Positions 23,036 to 33,322 of a stretch of DNA of 64,000 nucleotides are shown piece by piece. The notes under the pieces were generated by a model that did no database searches, was not told where the DNA came from, and saw only the letters and a program-made list of their open reading frames with translations. Origin of the DNA: Sphagnum magellanicum (lineage: Eukaryota > Streptophyta > Sphagnopsida > Sphagnales > Sphagnaceae). Where the stretch lies: NCBI GenBank assembly GCA_021904315.1, contig CM038919.1:9114001-9178000 (forward strand), read 5' to 3'. The position numbers were made by a program, and so were the translations under genes. How positions within the stretch are numbered: position 1 is the stretch's first letter; every line of letters starts with the position of its first letter.

Positions 23036-23692
23036 TGTGATATGTAAAGTTCAAGAAATTTTTTGTTTAGTTTTTTTTGTTAATATATAAATGAATGTTT
23101 GTAATCTTTGAAAACACCTTCATTTTAGGAAAACAAGTTGTTGTATGAATGCAAAATTTCATGAAATGGAATTGTGAAAGGAATTGAAATTTTAATCTTC
23201 AAAAGTTTTGGCATTGTTTATAATTATATGAAATCTATAATAAAAAAATGGTGTGACATAATAGTTACAAATAGAAAATAAAAACGTGAAAAAATATTTA
23301 TATAAATAAAAACATAGATCTTCATAACTATGTAATAAAAATACATGGTTTTGATCCTACACTCACTTATTGATCTACATACACATACTAATTATGAAGC
23401 CACTTGCCACATTTATTTATATTACATTCACACAATGTCCTAGCCTTGATTGTTTTGGAAAATCTTGGAACTCTACAACTACACATGTGGATGGAGGGCT
23501 TGGGTCTTCAGTCCACTGCCTAGCATCCCGATTCTGGAACCCTGATCCTGTTACAGTTTCCCCATTAGTCTCAACCACAAGGGAAGGAAATAAATGTGGT
23601 GGCAGATAGCAATGATGATATGAATATGTTACACAAATTGATGGTTATGGATATGTTTGGTGATTGTTCGAAGACCTTGGCACCAGTCCAGC
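23036..23692. other. Gene-less stretch
   Basis: AT-rich to about 23440, then more balanced composition next to the SINE-like head, possibly the body of the same element. No coding content recognised. Confidence 0.4.
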
Positions 23693-23772
23693 AGAGCCAG
23701 GGCGCCCAAGATTGGAGTCGAACCAATGACCATATGGAGGCCAATCTGCTGGCCAACATGCGCCAAAGTATG
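23693..23772 (-). repeat. tRNA-Met-like SINE head or tRNA pseudogene
   Basis: On the minus strand there is an A-box-like TGGCGCATGTTGG and a perfect B-box GGTTCGACTCC. The T-arm is ATTGG-TTCGACT-CCAAT (5-bp stem). The anticodon arm is TGGCC-TCCATAT-GGTCA (5-bp stem, 7-base loop, CAT anticodon). The order and wording resemble elongator tRNA-Met, but the variable loop is missing and no acceptor stem closes, so it is not a working tRNA. It fits a SINE head, with the body extending towards lower coordinates. Confidence 0.6.
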
Positions 23773-24703
23773 ATGACCTGGCCAGTGGGCATTCTGTTTT
23801 GTGAAATGCCCCCCACACCGGGGCAGACCCTTGTTGCAAGAAATTGTGTTTCATAATTTTGTAATTTCCTGACATGCTGGCCTGCCTTTACTATTAAGGG
23901 GGTAATGCATGCCTTGGCAGTGGGCATTGGTACACACTCAGGATCCGGGGGTCCACCCCACCCTCCATTCACATGGCCTCACAGTACAAGGGCAGTTCCT
24001 AGTGCTTTTTTTTCTGACAAATTATCACCAGATTTTTACTTTTTTTGAAAGGGCTCCTTTCATTACAAATGAAAAATAAGGGGATTAATCGTTTAAAATA
24101 GTCTACAAGAGACAAAAAACTGTTTTTTTGTTTTTTGGGGGAGGGTGTCGCCACATTTATGTTTACTGGCTACAGTCTAAAGAAATACTGTGGCCGACCT
24201 GGCGAAATCTGTCTGAATCTGCCTAGGGATGGTCGCCACCCTGGCTCCATCAGGAATGTTTTTTTAGAAACAGGGGAGGAGACCCTTCACATCCAAGACG
24301 TTAGGATCATACTTTTGTTGTCCATGAAGTACTACTTGTCAACAACCCTCCCAAACATTTAGAAAATCAAACCATTAATAAAAGAAAAAGCAGCAATCCA
24401 GAAGGGAAAGGCAAAAAAATCACAAAGAGAAGTCCACCTCCAAAGTTGAGACAACACCCTAACCGAAAGCAAAAGGTGGAAAACAGCTCCCACCCTATTA
24501 CAAATCCTAAGCATAGGTTCTAAAACCCTCACCAATCATGTGAAGCAAACCAGTCACCAAAAATTTGTCAATACATCACCTTTTGTGCCAAACCTCAGAA
24601 GTTGTTCCATAGATGCGAGGAATTTTCTGGATAGCCAAACTCAGACGAGAAGTTTAATTTATTCTATTACTTTTCTTGTTCAATTCCAGTTTTTGGGGAG
24701 GGA
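23773..24703. other. Gene-less stretch
   Basis: Balanced composition with no recognised coding segment. Confidence 0.4.
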
Positions 24704-24908
24704 AGGGTTGGCAGGGCAAATAAGCAGTTTAGTCAAAAGGAGTGACTTCAACCCTCCTATCCTCAGAAATGAACCTTCACTTCTCTCTTCCTTAGCTTCC
24801 TCAAAATAAAGCTTTTGGGTTGTCAGGGTGAAAGAGCAATTTACTCAAAAGCAGTAATTTCAACCCTCACATCCATCATCCTCAGGGATGGAACTTTCAC
24901 CCTGGGCC
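24704..24908. repeat. Direct repeat of about 85 bp, two diverged copies
   Basis: A unit with GGCAGGGCAAATAAGCAGTT, CAAAAGGAGTGACTTCAACC and ATCCTCAGAAATG at about 24710 recurs about 115 bp later, where CAAAAGCAGTAATTTCAACC and ATCCTCAGGGATGG are seen. Confidence 0.65.
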
Positions 24909-24920
24909 ACATGCCTTGGA

Positions 24921-25108
24921 TGAACCAGTACCTACACTGGTACGCAGGTCCAAAAATATTGGTTGCTTCTTAATATTGTATACATCCCATTAAAAGATTA
25001 AGTTCAGATCACGGTCTTCACATGCAAATTTAACATTTCCTTGGTTAAATGCAGTTGCTCCCAGGCCCCACTCGAGAAGGTGAAGGTACCAGCGTAGGTA
25101 CTGGTTCA
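24921..25108. repeat. Inverted repeat with 23-bp arms
   Basis: TGAACCAGTACCTACACTGG followed by TAC (24921-24943) pairs with GTACCAGCGTAGGTACTGG followed by TTCA (25086-25108), with one mismatch (a C/T-type change). The 140-bp loop is non-coding; likely a small fold-back element. Confidence 0.65.
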
Positions 25109-25429
25109 CCCTTGCTGGCCCAAATATCCTTTGGGGAAGGAATCTCCCAATTGGCACGTGGTAACCCACATGTTGAACCCGTGATTCAAGTTGCAATAGG
25201 GTGCGGTCCAATCTTGTTACTTGGGGATATGGATAAGAAGGAAGCCTCCATTTGTTGATTCCACCAGATCATCAGGAGACCAGGACTGGGACCTCCATTA
25301 GAAGAAAAACCTCCAGTAGAGGCCTGACTCCATCCTCAGTCATCCCCTTTATGTCCAGATGGTCGGACTTAGCCTAAACACTCAACAGGGTACCAACAGG
25401 AAAATCCAGGTCAACACAAGGGTCCATAC

Positions 25430-25758
25430 CAGTGTCATCCGGTTATTTGATTTTAAAAATAACCAGTGGTTTCAGTTCTTTAAATTTTTCATAGAACAAT
25501 TTCTGTCAGTTTCAATTTTTGGGGAAAATCAGACTCAGAGAATCACCAGTTCCAGTTATTTTAGAAACATCAAAGAACTGGCAGTTTTCATAAAGAACCA
25601 GCAAAGAATCAAGGTCAAATGTTGGTTTTTTTTGAGAACCATGGTTATATACCATACCCAGTTCTTTGAATTTTTCATCCCTGTCAGGTAAGTGGGTACA
25701 TACCCAGGTTGATAACCAGTGAGTATCTATTGCAGATTCAAACAACCACACAACACTG
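25430..25758. mobile_element. Non-autonomous hAT-like element
   Basis: The left end CAGTGTCATCCGGTTATTTG and the right end ending ACAACCACACAACACTG are inverted relatives. Flanks GTCCATAC (25422-25429) and CTTCATAT (25759-25766) match at five of eight bases, so the target duplication is only suggestive. Confidence 0.5.
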
Positions 25759-25766
25759 CTTCATAT

Positions 25767-26160
25767 CAGTGTTGGGCGGTTTTTTACTTTTATGAACAAC
25801 CTCCAATTCCAGTTCTGAAAGTTAAATTAGAACTATCTTGGTTTTTGTCTCACATATAAATGGAACTTCAAGAAATCGGTTTTGGGTTGGATTCTTGAAA
25901 GAAAAATTTCTAGTTTTGGTTCCAGCTTGGATTTTGAAAATTGGACCAGTTTTTGGTCTGGTTCATACTAACCCAGACTGCAACCAAAGGATAATTGTCA
26001 TATAACCTTTGGTTCTAGTCACAAAAAATACCAGTTCTAGTTTTAGTTCCACACCTAAATAGATTCCAAAAACCAATTCCAATTATGGTTTCGAAAATTA
26101 GACCCAGTTTTGGTTTGGTTCTTAATAAAATGGAACTAGTAATTCATACCCAACAAATTT
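25767..26160. mobile_element. hAT-like element abutting the previous one
   Basis: The left end CAGTGTTGGGCGGTTTTTT begins only 8 bp after the preceding element, and the interior repeats GGTTC, AACCAG and TTCCAGTT words. The right end is uncertain; ACCCAACAAATT near 26150 is the best candidate. Either two insertions sit side by side, or one nested or compound copy is present. Confidence 0.45.
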
Positions 26161-26775
26161 ACTCACCCAAGAGTGATTCATTATTCATACCATTATTGGC
26201 CGGATATTGGCTTTTGACCCAGACTATCAACCAGAACCAAAGTCCACGACAGGATACTAAGACTCTCCAATGGGTATCACAAAACTTAGAAGCCTGGTTA
26301 CTTTATACCCTGTGACTGTCCCCATGGTCAAGGAAATCAAGGAAGAACTGACCAACATTGGTTTTAGATTGTTGACCACTTACGAGTTAACTTTATTGTG
26401 TCCACCCCAACTGCATTATCTAAATGTTATGGTAGTAAAAGTGATCTCCACGTGAAGTTGGGGCCCAAATAGTTCCTATGCATGAAGATGTTTGGCAAGT
26501 TCTCTTTTAGTATCTTTTATTATTTTCCTCTGAGAAATGATTTTAAGTCTAAAGAATGTGCGTTCTCCTCAAGGAAATGATGTTGGTTCTAAAAAAATGA
26601 GTCTTGAACAACAGCATCAACTTTGATGTTGATTATGATTTAATTAATTAGGAGCCACCTCTATGAAATTGCACACCTTGTGAAGAAAATCATTTTCATA
26701 AACATAGATGTTGATAGGCAAGATGTCATATGCTAAATTACACTTCAATTCATTTATCTATTTGTAAGGATCACA
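26161..26775. other. Gene-less stretch
   Basis: Nothing coding recognised. Confidence 0.4.
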
Positions 26776-27425
26776 TGTTAAGCACAAAATTAACACATTT
26801 TATCCTAAGTCATTCCCCTTGCCCATTGAGGAACATCCAAGAGGTGTCATAGTTACATAATCTTACTTCTACCCCTTTGTAAGTATTTCACTGCAGTCAC
26901 TCATCTCATTAACCAATTAACTCTTTTTTTATTCTTATTTTATTAGGCCTAGCACCAATTTTCTGCACCTTTTCCTTCATTTGTGCTTAAGTGGAACAAT
27001 GCCTAAAGACCTCCCTTGAGCAAGCACCATCAATAACTAGTGATGTTTCCACCTCCATTTCAATCATGTTGTTTGGTTGGGTGTATCTTGAAAGTTCACC
27101 TCCTCATGATGCAGTAGCCCCCTCACACTATCTTGTTATTTCATAATACATCTTGCCCCTTTAATAACCCAAATCTCAGATCCTTTTCATCACTCCTCAC
27201 TCCCTTCCATTTCTTCACACACTAATCATCAATTTGGAAGTGGAAGGATGGTCAACTTACTTCCCACCTTATCCTATCTAAGCCACCCACCCCCATGGCA
27301 ATCCACTTGGGATAAGATCAAACCTACTATCCTATCCCATGAACCCTAGGTTAACCCCAAAACTCCATTATCCAACTTACATATGCTTAACCAAAATTGG
27401 GTTAGGGTTTGGGAATTCATGGTTA
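26776..27425 (+). mobile_element. LTR-like block, shorter copy
   Basis: Starts TGTTAAGCACAAAATTAACA, also the start of the block at 27848. Later shared segments include CC-CTTGC-CATCCAAG-GGTGTCA, TTTGGAA-TGGAAGGA-GGTCAAC and TTATCCTA-C-AAG--CCCACCCCC followed by TTGGGATAAG. Against the second copy it lacks about 800 bp in the middle. The initial TG and absence of protein suggest a solo or truncated LTR. Confidence 0.5.
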
Positions 27426-27847
27426 GGAAGAGATCCAAATAATTGGGAACTCTAGGGAGATGGGTTCTTCATTGCATAAGAAATTTAAGGAGAAGTGGGA
27501 TCTATAGATTGGTCTCAATGCTTAAACAAATTCTGTGTCAAATTTACTTGAAAGTAAAGGTGGGTTAGCAAATGTTTTCCACAAAATAGATGGGTTACCA
27601 AATGCCAAAAGAAGACCAATATGATAGCCAATGGAGAGATGTCCAAAGATATTTAATCCACGAGATCACATTATTACTATGTTGTTGTGAATTATGTAGG
27701 TCATTTTTTTAAGACTACTAATTACAATGATTTATTTACTGATGTTGGAACATCTGACTAAAATAACATTCCATCATTTGTGTTGTCAAATAATGCACAA
27801 TTTTTGTTGTCATTGATATAACCGTAAACAAATTAAGAACTATTGTT
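27426..27847. other. Spacer between the two LTR-like blocks
   Basis: About 420 bp with no gag or pol similarity seen, too short for a retrotransposon interior. Confidence 0.4.
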
Positions 27848-29330
27848 AAGCACAAAATTAACACATACTTAACACCTTGACCTAGGCCACTCCCCCTACC
27901 CCTTGCAAAGCATCCAAGGGGGTGTCACAATTTGTTAACTAGATTCTAACCCTTTCCTTTTTTATGTACCTTAATTATTTCACTAATTATTCCCAACTTA
28001 CTCCTTTGAACAATTATCCTATAAATGCAATGGTCTTAATGTAATAAGAGGCAAGTAGGAAACGAGGTTATATTCATTTCACTTGAGTTGTCTTGTCTCC
28101 CTTCCTCTACCTTCTACTTAAAACAACAAAACCAACATAATGTAAAGGTTTTGGCTTCTGCCAAGTAGAATCTTCCCTTTTAACAACTCCACCATTTTTG
28201 TACTTCTTTTATGTTTGCTCTATACATAAATCCTACCTCTACTTGCAAACCCTTTCCCCTTTCTTTGAATTTAACTAACTACAACCCTAAACTAAAAAAC
28301 AATCATACAAGCACCATCATACATGGAGTTTAATAGGTATTTCATAAAAAAATTCTTACATCTCAAGGAAAGGGGATACAATGCATCTGTCAATCCTAAG
28401 CCTCCAATTCCTTTCTCTACCTAAATTTTTAACCTTGTTTCTATGTTGGCTCCTTTTATTAACAACCTTATATCCTTACTACCTACACTTCAAAAGCTTT
28501 TTGACACACCCCAAAATAGCCTTTAATGCACTACCTCTACAAGACTTCCCCTAGTTTCCTTTTCTTTTGCTTTCATAGGACGACAGACCTTCATTTTCCA
28601 TTCTTAAATCTAACAACCCCCTTTTTCCAAGCTCCTTCCCCCTTCTTTACTTCTATTTTTTCTATTCGACAACAAGCCTGAATACCTCTATTTACTTTTC
28701 CACCATTTGCCGCCATTAATAACACTCATGAAACTTCCACTTGAGGAACCACCATCACCATCTTTTGAATATCCTACCTCCATCCTCCATGGGGGTTGTT
28801 GATTTGAATGTGTCTGAATAAACTTGTTCATCCATGATGTTGTAGCCCCCTTCACCTACCTCGCCCTCTCATGATGTGCCAAAATCCCCCCTCAACCTCA
28901 AAGATCACAACATCATCCCTTTTCCTTTGTCACAACCTTTCATGTCACATTCATTAGTTTGGAAATGGAAGGAAAGGTCAACAATGACTTCCTTCCCTCT
29001 CAACTTCATGAAAAAACTATCATTACTATTATGCCTTAACCTTAATTACTAGAAGCTTTTGAGAAACACCTTCCACCTTATTTGTACCTTCTTATCTGGT
29101 GAATTTAGCCAGTCTAAGGCAAGCATATGATAACCTTGCCTTGTCCTAATTTGGTTAACCTAACACCCCCTTATCCTAACCAAGTTGCCCACCCCCCAAA
29201 TCCAATTGGGATAAGGACACACATCTTAACTTGTTCCCTTGGACCTAAAATTACCTCAAAACTTCTTTAGCCATCTTACATTCCCTTAATCAAAATTGAA
29301 TTAGACTAATTAAAGCCCAACAACCATGAA
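27848..29330 (+). mobile_element. LTR-like block, longer copy (about 1.5 kb)
   Basis: Same start (TGTTAAGCACAAAATTAACA) and the same ordered segments as 26776-27425, with extra sequence in the middle. A TATA-type CCTATAAATG near 28018 sits where an LTR promoter could be. A C/T-rich composition runs through it. No coding region or clear primer-binding site follows. Confidence 0.5.
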
Positions 29331-31118
29331 ATAGTAAGTTATTGTGAAAATATTACAACCTCTTTTTTTTTGCTACCATTGGTTTTTGGTTTAAATGACT
29401 TATGTTACATTTAAACCCAATGACAACTCAATGGTAACTTAGTGTTACAAATGGAAAAATTATCATTGAATTCACATATGTCATGTTATGTACCACTAAA
29501 AATGACTTGGCACCCCTACATGGTACAGAATGTTAACTTAGTGCCAAGTAGATGGTAACTTAACACTAAATTTGCAAAATGTGAAAATTTTGCATCGAAT
29601 GTTTTTTACTATGTACTAGTTTTTAAATGGGTTCTTTAACTCAATGGTAAGTTAACACTTAAAACTAATGTTCATTCCCTTCCATTTTCCCCTCCACTTA
29701 AACCCCTTCCCCTTGTCCATGTCTTCTACAAATATTTCTTTGACAAAACAACTTGCTCATGTTTCAAGAACTCAAAAACTCTAATAAAAAAAGCATGGAG
29801 TTCCTTGGCACCAATCTCTCCAACTATGAGGATGAACAATTTGAAAATTATAAGCAAAATTGAGCCCATTTTTTCAATTTTTGAGGAACCTAATCTTTTA
29901 TGATCAAATTTTTTGAACTAGATGAGTTTTGCAAACTCATAAGCTTGAGAGGAACCTTGTGAATTGTGGAACATAGCTCGTTGGAAAAACTTGTAAGAGC
30001 TTGAAAATGAAAGAAACAAAAGTTTGCTAGTGAAAAATGAAGTGAAGAAGACTTCGACAAAAAGGATGTTTTGTGCCGTCACAAAAAATGAAAAGAACAA
30101 CCAAATATATCTAAACATTAACATTGCGTGTGAATCATCATGATGCAAAGATACATTTTTTTTACTTTCCAAACCCTACAAACACCAATAGATTTGAATA
30201 GGGAGTCCTAGTGTTAGGTAGCATCATCGTTAGTGATAGCTCCTTGCTATTATCTTAGTGTTAGAGGTGTTAACATCTTAGATACTAACATTGGGTCCAA
30301 ATGTAAGATTACCTCAACAATTCCCAATGTTGACTTCTCTTTAAGCAAAGAGCAAAGTTATTAGCAACTTTCATTTTTCTAAATTTTGTGAGCATTAAAT
30401 GTATAGTCTTTTTTATGTGCACCAACCAAGAAATTATTATTCCTCACTTAGAACATTTTTTCTTATATTTTTTCATTTTCACTTTTGGGCATTTCAGTGG
30501 CCACCTCCTCCCACCAATGAGGGGCCCTTGGCCCTTGAATGGCTCATTTTTGGTCAAGATTTCACTTACCAACACAGAAATTAGGCATGTGTGCTGCTTG
30601 CTTGTGTCCAAAGTGAATCATGTGCCCGTCATCTAGTGGGCCAATTTTTGTTTTATACTTGAAGTCCTTGTTAGCTCCACATGTGCATTGTGTGCAAATG
30701 GATTAACATTTTTTCTTTTTTGTGGGATTATGTGCATCATTAAAAAAACTCTTGTGAGATGGCATCCAAATCTCACCAACATAGTGAAAGCTTCTTGATT
30801 GTGGAGATCCAGATACCCGTTTGCAACAACAAAAGTTAGGAAACATACGAAACTAACTCCCTCTTAGGACTGAAAACAATAGTTCTTTAAGTCCCATTCC
30901 CAAGGCACTTTACAACACCACACCGAGGGTGCCATTCGTCCTGTGCACACCAGCCTTCTTTTATAAATCTTCGGCAGCCAGCTTGGGTATAAAAGAATCG
31001 GGTCCTTATGTAGTTATATCATAGCCCTAATCAATGGGAATTCTCAAGCCAATGTTGGTGTGCACCAAACCCTATATGCCATCCTCATGACACCAGCCTT
31101 ATTTGTATACCATCTACA
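29331..31118. other. Gene-less stretch
   Basis: 29380-29670 repeats AATGGTAACTTA- and CTTAACACT-type words in both orientations, possibly an old MITE. No gene supported. Confidence 0.4.
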
Positions 31119-31126
31119 GTTTACAC

Positions 31127-31530
31127 CAATGTTGGGTGGTTCCAGTACCAATTAGTAAGAATTGAATTGAAAATGGGTCTGATTTTCCGAACCAAAATTG
31201 GAATAGGAGTTTTTTTGTTAAATACTCACAACCAGATTTGATTGTTTAAAAGAACCAGGTTCCCATTCCGTTAAGGCTATGTGTGGAACCAAAACTGGAA
31301 CAGAGCCAAGATAAATGTTTTTGTAAAATGAAATTAACTGGAACCAAGGGTAATTGCCAGTTGACTGTCAGTTCTGGATAAGAACTGGACTGGAACATGG
31401 TCTGATTTTCAGAACTGGAATCAGGATTTGTATTTTTTCAAGATCTGAACTTGGAACCAGAGTCTTTTTAATTTATTTTTTAGAACAAGAACTTGAGGTT
31501 CTTGATAAAAGTAAAGAGTCACCAAATATT
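31127..31530. mobile_element. Non-autonomous hAT-like element with exact 8-bp target duplication
   Basis: The left end CAATGTTGGGTGGTTCC and the right end TCACCAAATATT are inverted relatives. GTTTACAC flanks both sides (31119-31126 and 31531-31538), with the first G shared with the element's last base. About 404 bp. The interior is full of GGAACC/AACTGGA words. The best-preserved member of this family in the window. Confidence 0.75.
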
Positions 31531-31903
31531 GTTTACACACCAATGTGGGGACAATCCCAAAATAACTTACATATAAACTGTAAAGATATGGTACAAATTT
31601 GATGTCTCTGATTTTGTTTGCCAAAGAGAAGAGGCACCTTATGGGTAAGGTTCAAACCTCTCTTGAGGAGGAAATTTTCCTGAGGATAATGCACCCTTTA
31701 CATACAATCAAAAAATAATTGTACCCTTTCTTTATGGCTCTCCATAAGGTGCAAACTTTTATGGGTAACCAAAGTTTACTTCAGACCAAAAACAAAAACT
31801 TTGTGATTAGAAAATCCAACATTTGCTGCTCAGAAATTGACCTCCTTGAAAACCAATTCCCAAGAATTGAGTCAATTCTTGGGTCATGGATTCATCTTCT
31901 TGG

Positions 31904-32191
31904 ACCCTCTTTACACTAGGAGTCAAGGCTGAAATAGAAAAAATATTTTCAATCTGCCCCAATTTACTAATAAATGCTGAACTTTATGACCTTCTAAGGC
32001 TGAAAAAAAAGGATACTATTGAATTTGGGAACCCAATTTGCAACCCTTGGGGCCGATGTTCCAGCATTTATTAATATGCTGACGTTAATGTTCTAGCATT
32101 TATTAGTAACTGGGGGCCAAACAACAAGCCAAAAATGGCTCAAAGTTGGCCCCAAGATTTTCCAGCCCTGACTCCTAGTGTAAAGCGGCCC
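31904..32191. mobile_element. 288-bp element with 28-30 bp terminal inverted repeats
   Basis: The left arm ACCCTCTTTACACTAGGAGT plus CAAGGCTG (31904-31932) pairs with the right arm CCAGCCCTGACTCCTAGTG plus TAAAGCGGCCC (32162-32191). Inside, AATGTTCTAGCATTTATTA and ATGTTCCAGCATTTATTA form a short direct repeat. Right-end-like sequences of a related family occur at 48206-48245 and 48285-48315. No target duplication is obvious, so the superfamily is open. Confidence 0.7.
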
Positions 32192-32194
32192 TTA

Positions 32195-33322
32195 GAAACC
32201 AAAGCCCAAAAAAAGTTACGGAAAAAGAAATTTCTGGTACCCTATATGTGAGTGTGGCCGGTGGCGCCTCTTCCCTCGGAACCCCTCCGCCTTCTGCCTC
32301 TTGGCGTTTGCTTCCCACGCTGTCGACGCTGCTGGCATTCATAAGATACGACAAACGCAAGGAGTGAAAAAAACCTGCATCTTCCCATATGGGCGTGCTT
32401 TTGTTATCAGCATTGCTATGTGCACATAGATCATCGTCCTAAGTGGTGGATCACTTCCGATCGGCTTGCTAGCTTACTACTCATTTGACCGAATCATGTT
32501 CTTTCTTTCCCTTGACTCTCGATGCACGCCAATGAAGTGTTCTATCTACTCATGTGTATGATGACCGGCAGAATCAACAGAATCAAGCCTTCTTGAATCT
32601 TCACTTGTCTCTCATAATTAGCGCGGCTTTCATGATTGTCTATCATTCTGGTCCCTCCCAGGATTGCATGATCCCCTCCCCTCCCCCTCTCCGCGTTCTT
32701 TTTGCTTGTCCCTTCTTATGGTACAGTTATTCCTACGAAATCTTCATAAAAAGACCCCAACAAAAGAAAATTATAGCTGACTGACTTGCTCTTCTGCAGC
32801 ACTTGGTAAGTCCAGGACTCCACCTCTCCTGGCTTCTTTCCGTTGTCACTGTTTGGCAAACGAAGGTCGAATCTCACGGGCGGAGGGAGCGAGGACGAGA
32901 ACCCATAAGACTTTTCTAGTCTTGTTCTCTGAGACTGAAGAAGGTGGGCGAACAAGGGAATGGTTGGGTTCGTTCATTTGAATGAAATGAGAATTCGAGT
33001 GAGTGGGATTTGAAGCTGAGGACTTAGACTTAAGGAATCGCTTGCAAAGGGTCGAGTGGTGTTCTTGTTTGCAAAGGGTAAGGATTCCATTTGCCTTCAT
33101 CCTCTCTCTCTCTCTCTCTCCGAGCTCAAGTTTTTCTCTTTCCCTAAAAGCAAGCTAGAGATTGTGTGTGGCACTTTGGATGCAACCTGGAGATTTTTCT
33201 TGTGACTTGCAAGCAAACAGTGATCTATGGAGTTTAAGTGCGAGGATTCAGTCAGGAGACGGTGGTGAATGCGCAACCCCAAATAGCATCTGATCTCGAT
33301 TTGTTTTGTTTCCTTAGGGAAC
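32195..33322 (+). promoter_or_regulatory. Upstream region and leader of the ankyrin gene
   Basis: Balanced composition with CG retained, unlike flanking repeats. No clear TATA box was found. A CT microsatellite (33101-33120) and several pyrimidine-rich stretches resemble plant Y-patch leaders. Open frames on either strand have no domain. Confidence 0.45.
33101..33120 (+). repeat. CT microsatellite in the presumed 5' leader
   Basis: Ten or so CT units about 200 bp before the start codon. Such tracts are common in plant 5' leaders and core promoters. Confidence 0.8.

Noticed and set aside
31635..31665. GGTTCAAACCT resembling a polymerase III B-box
   Set aside because: No A-box or foldable arms nearby; a single 11-base match is expected by chance.
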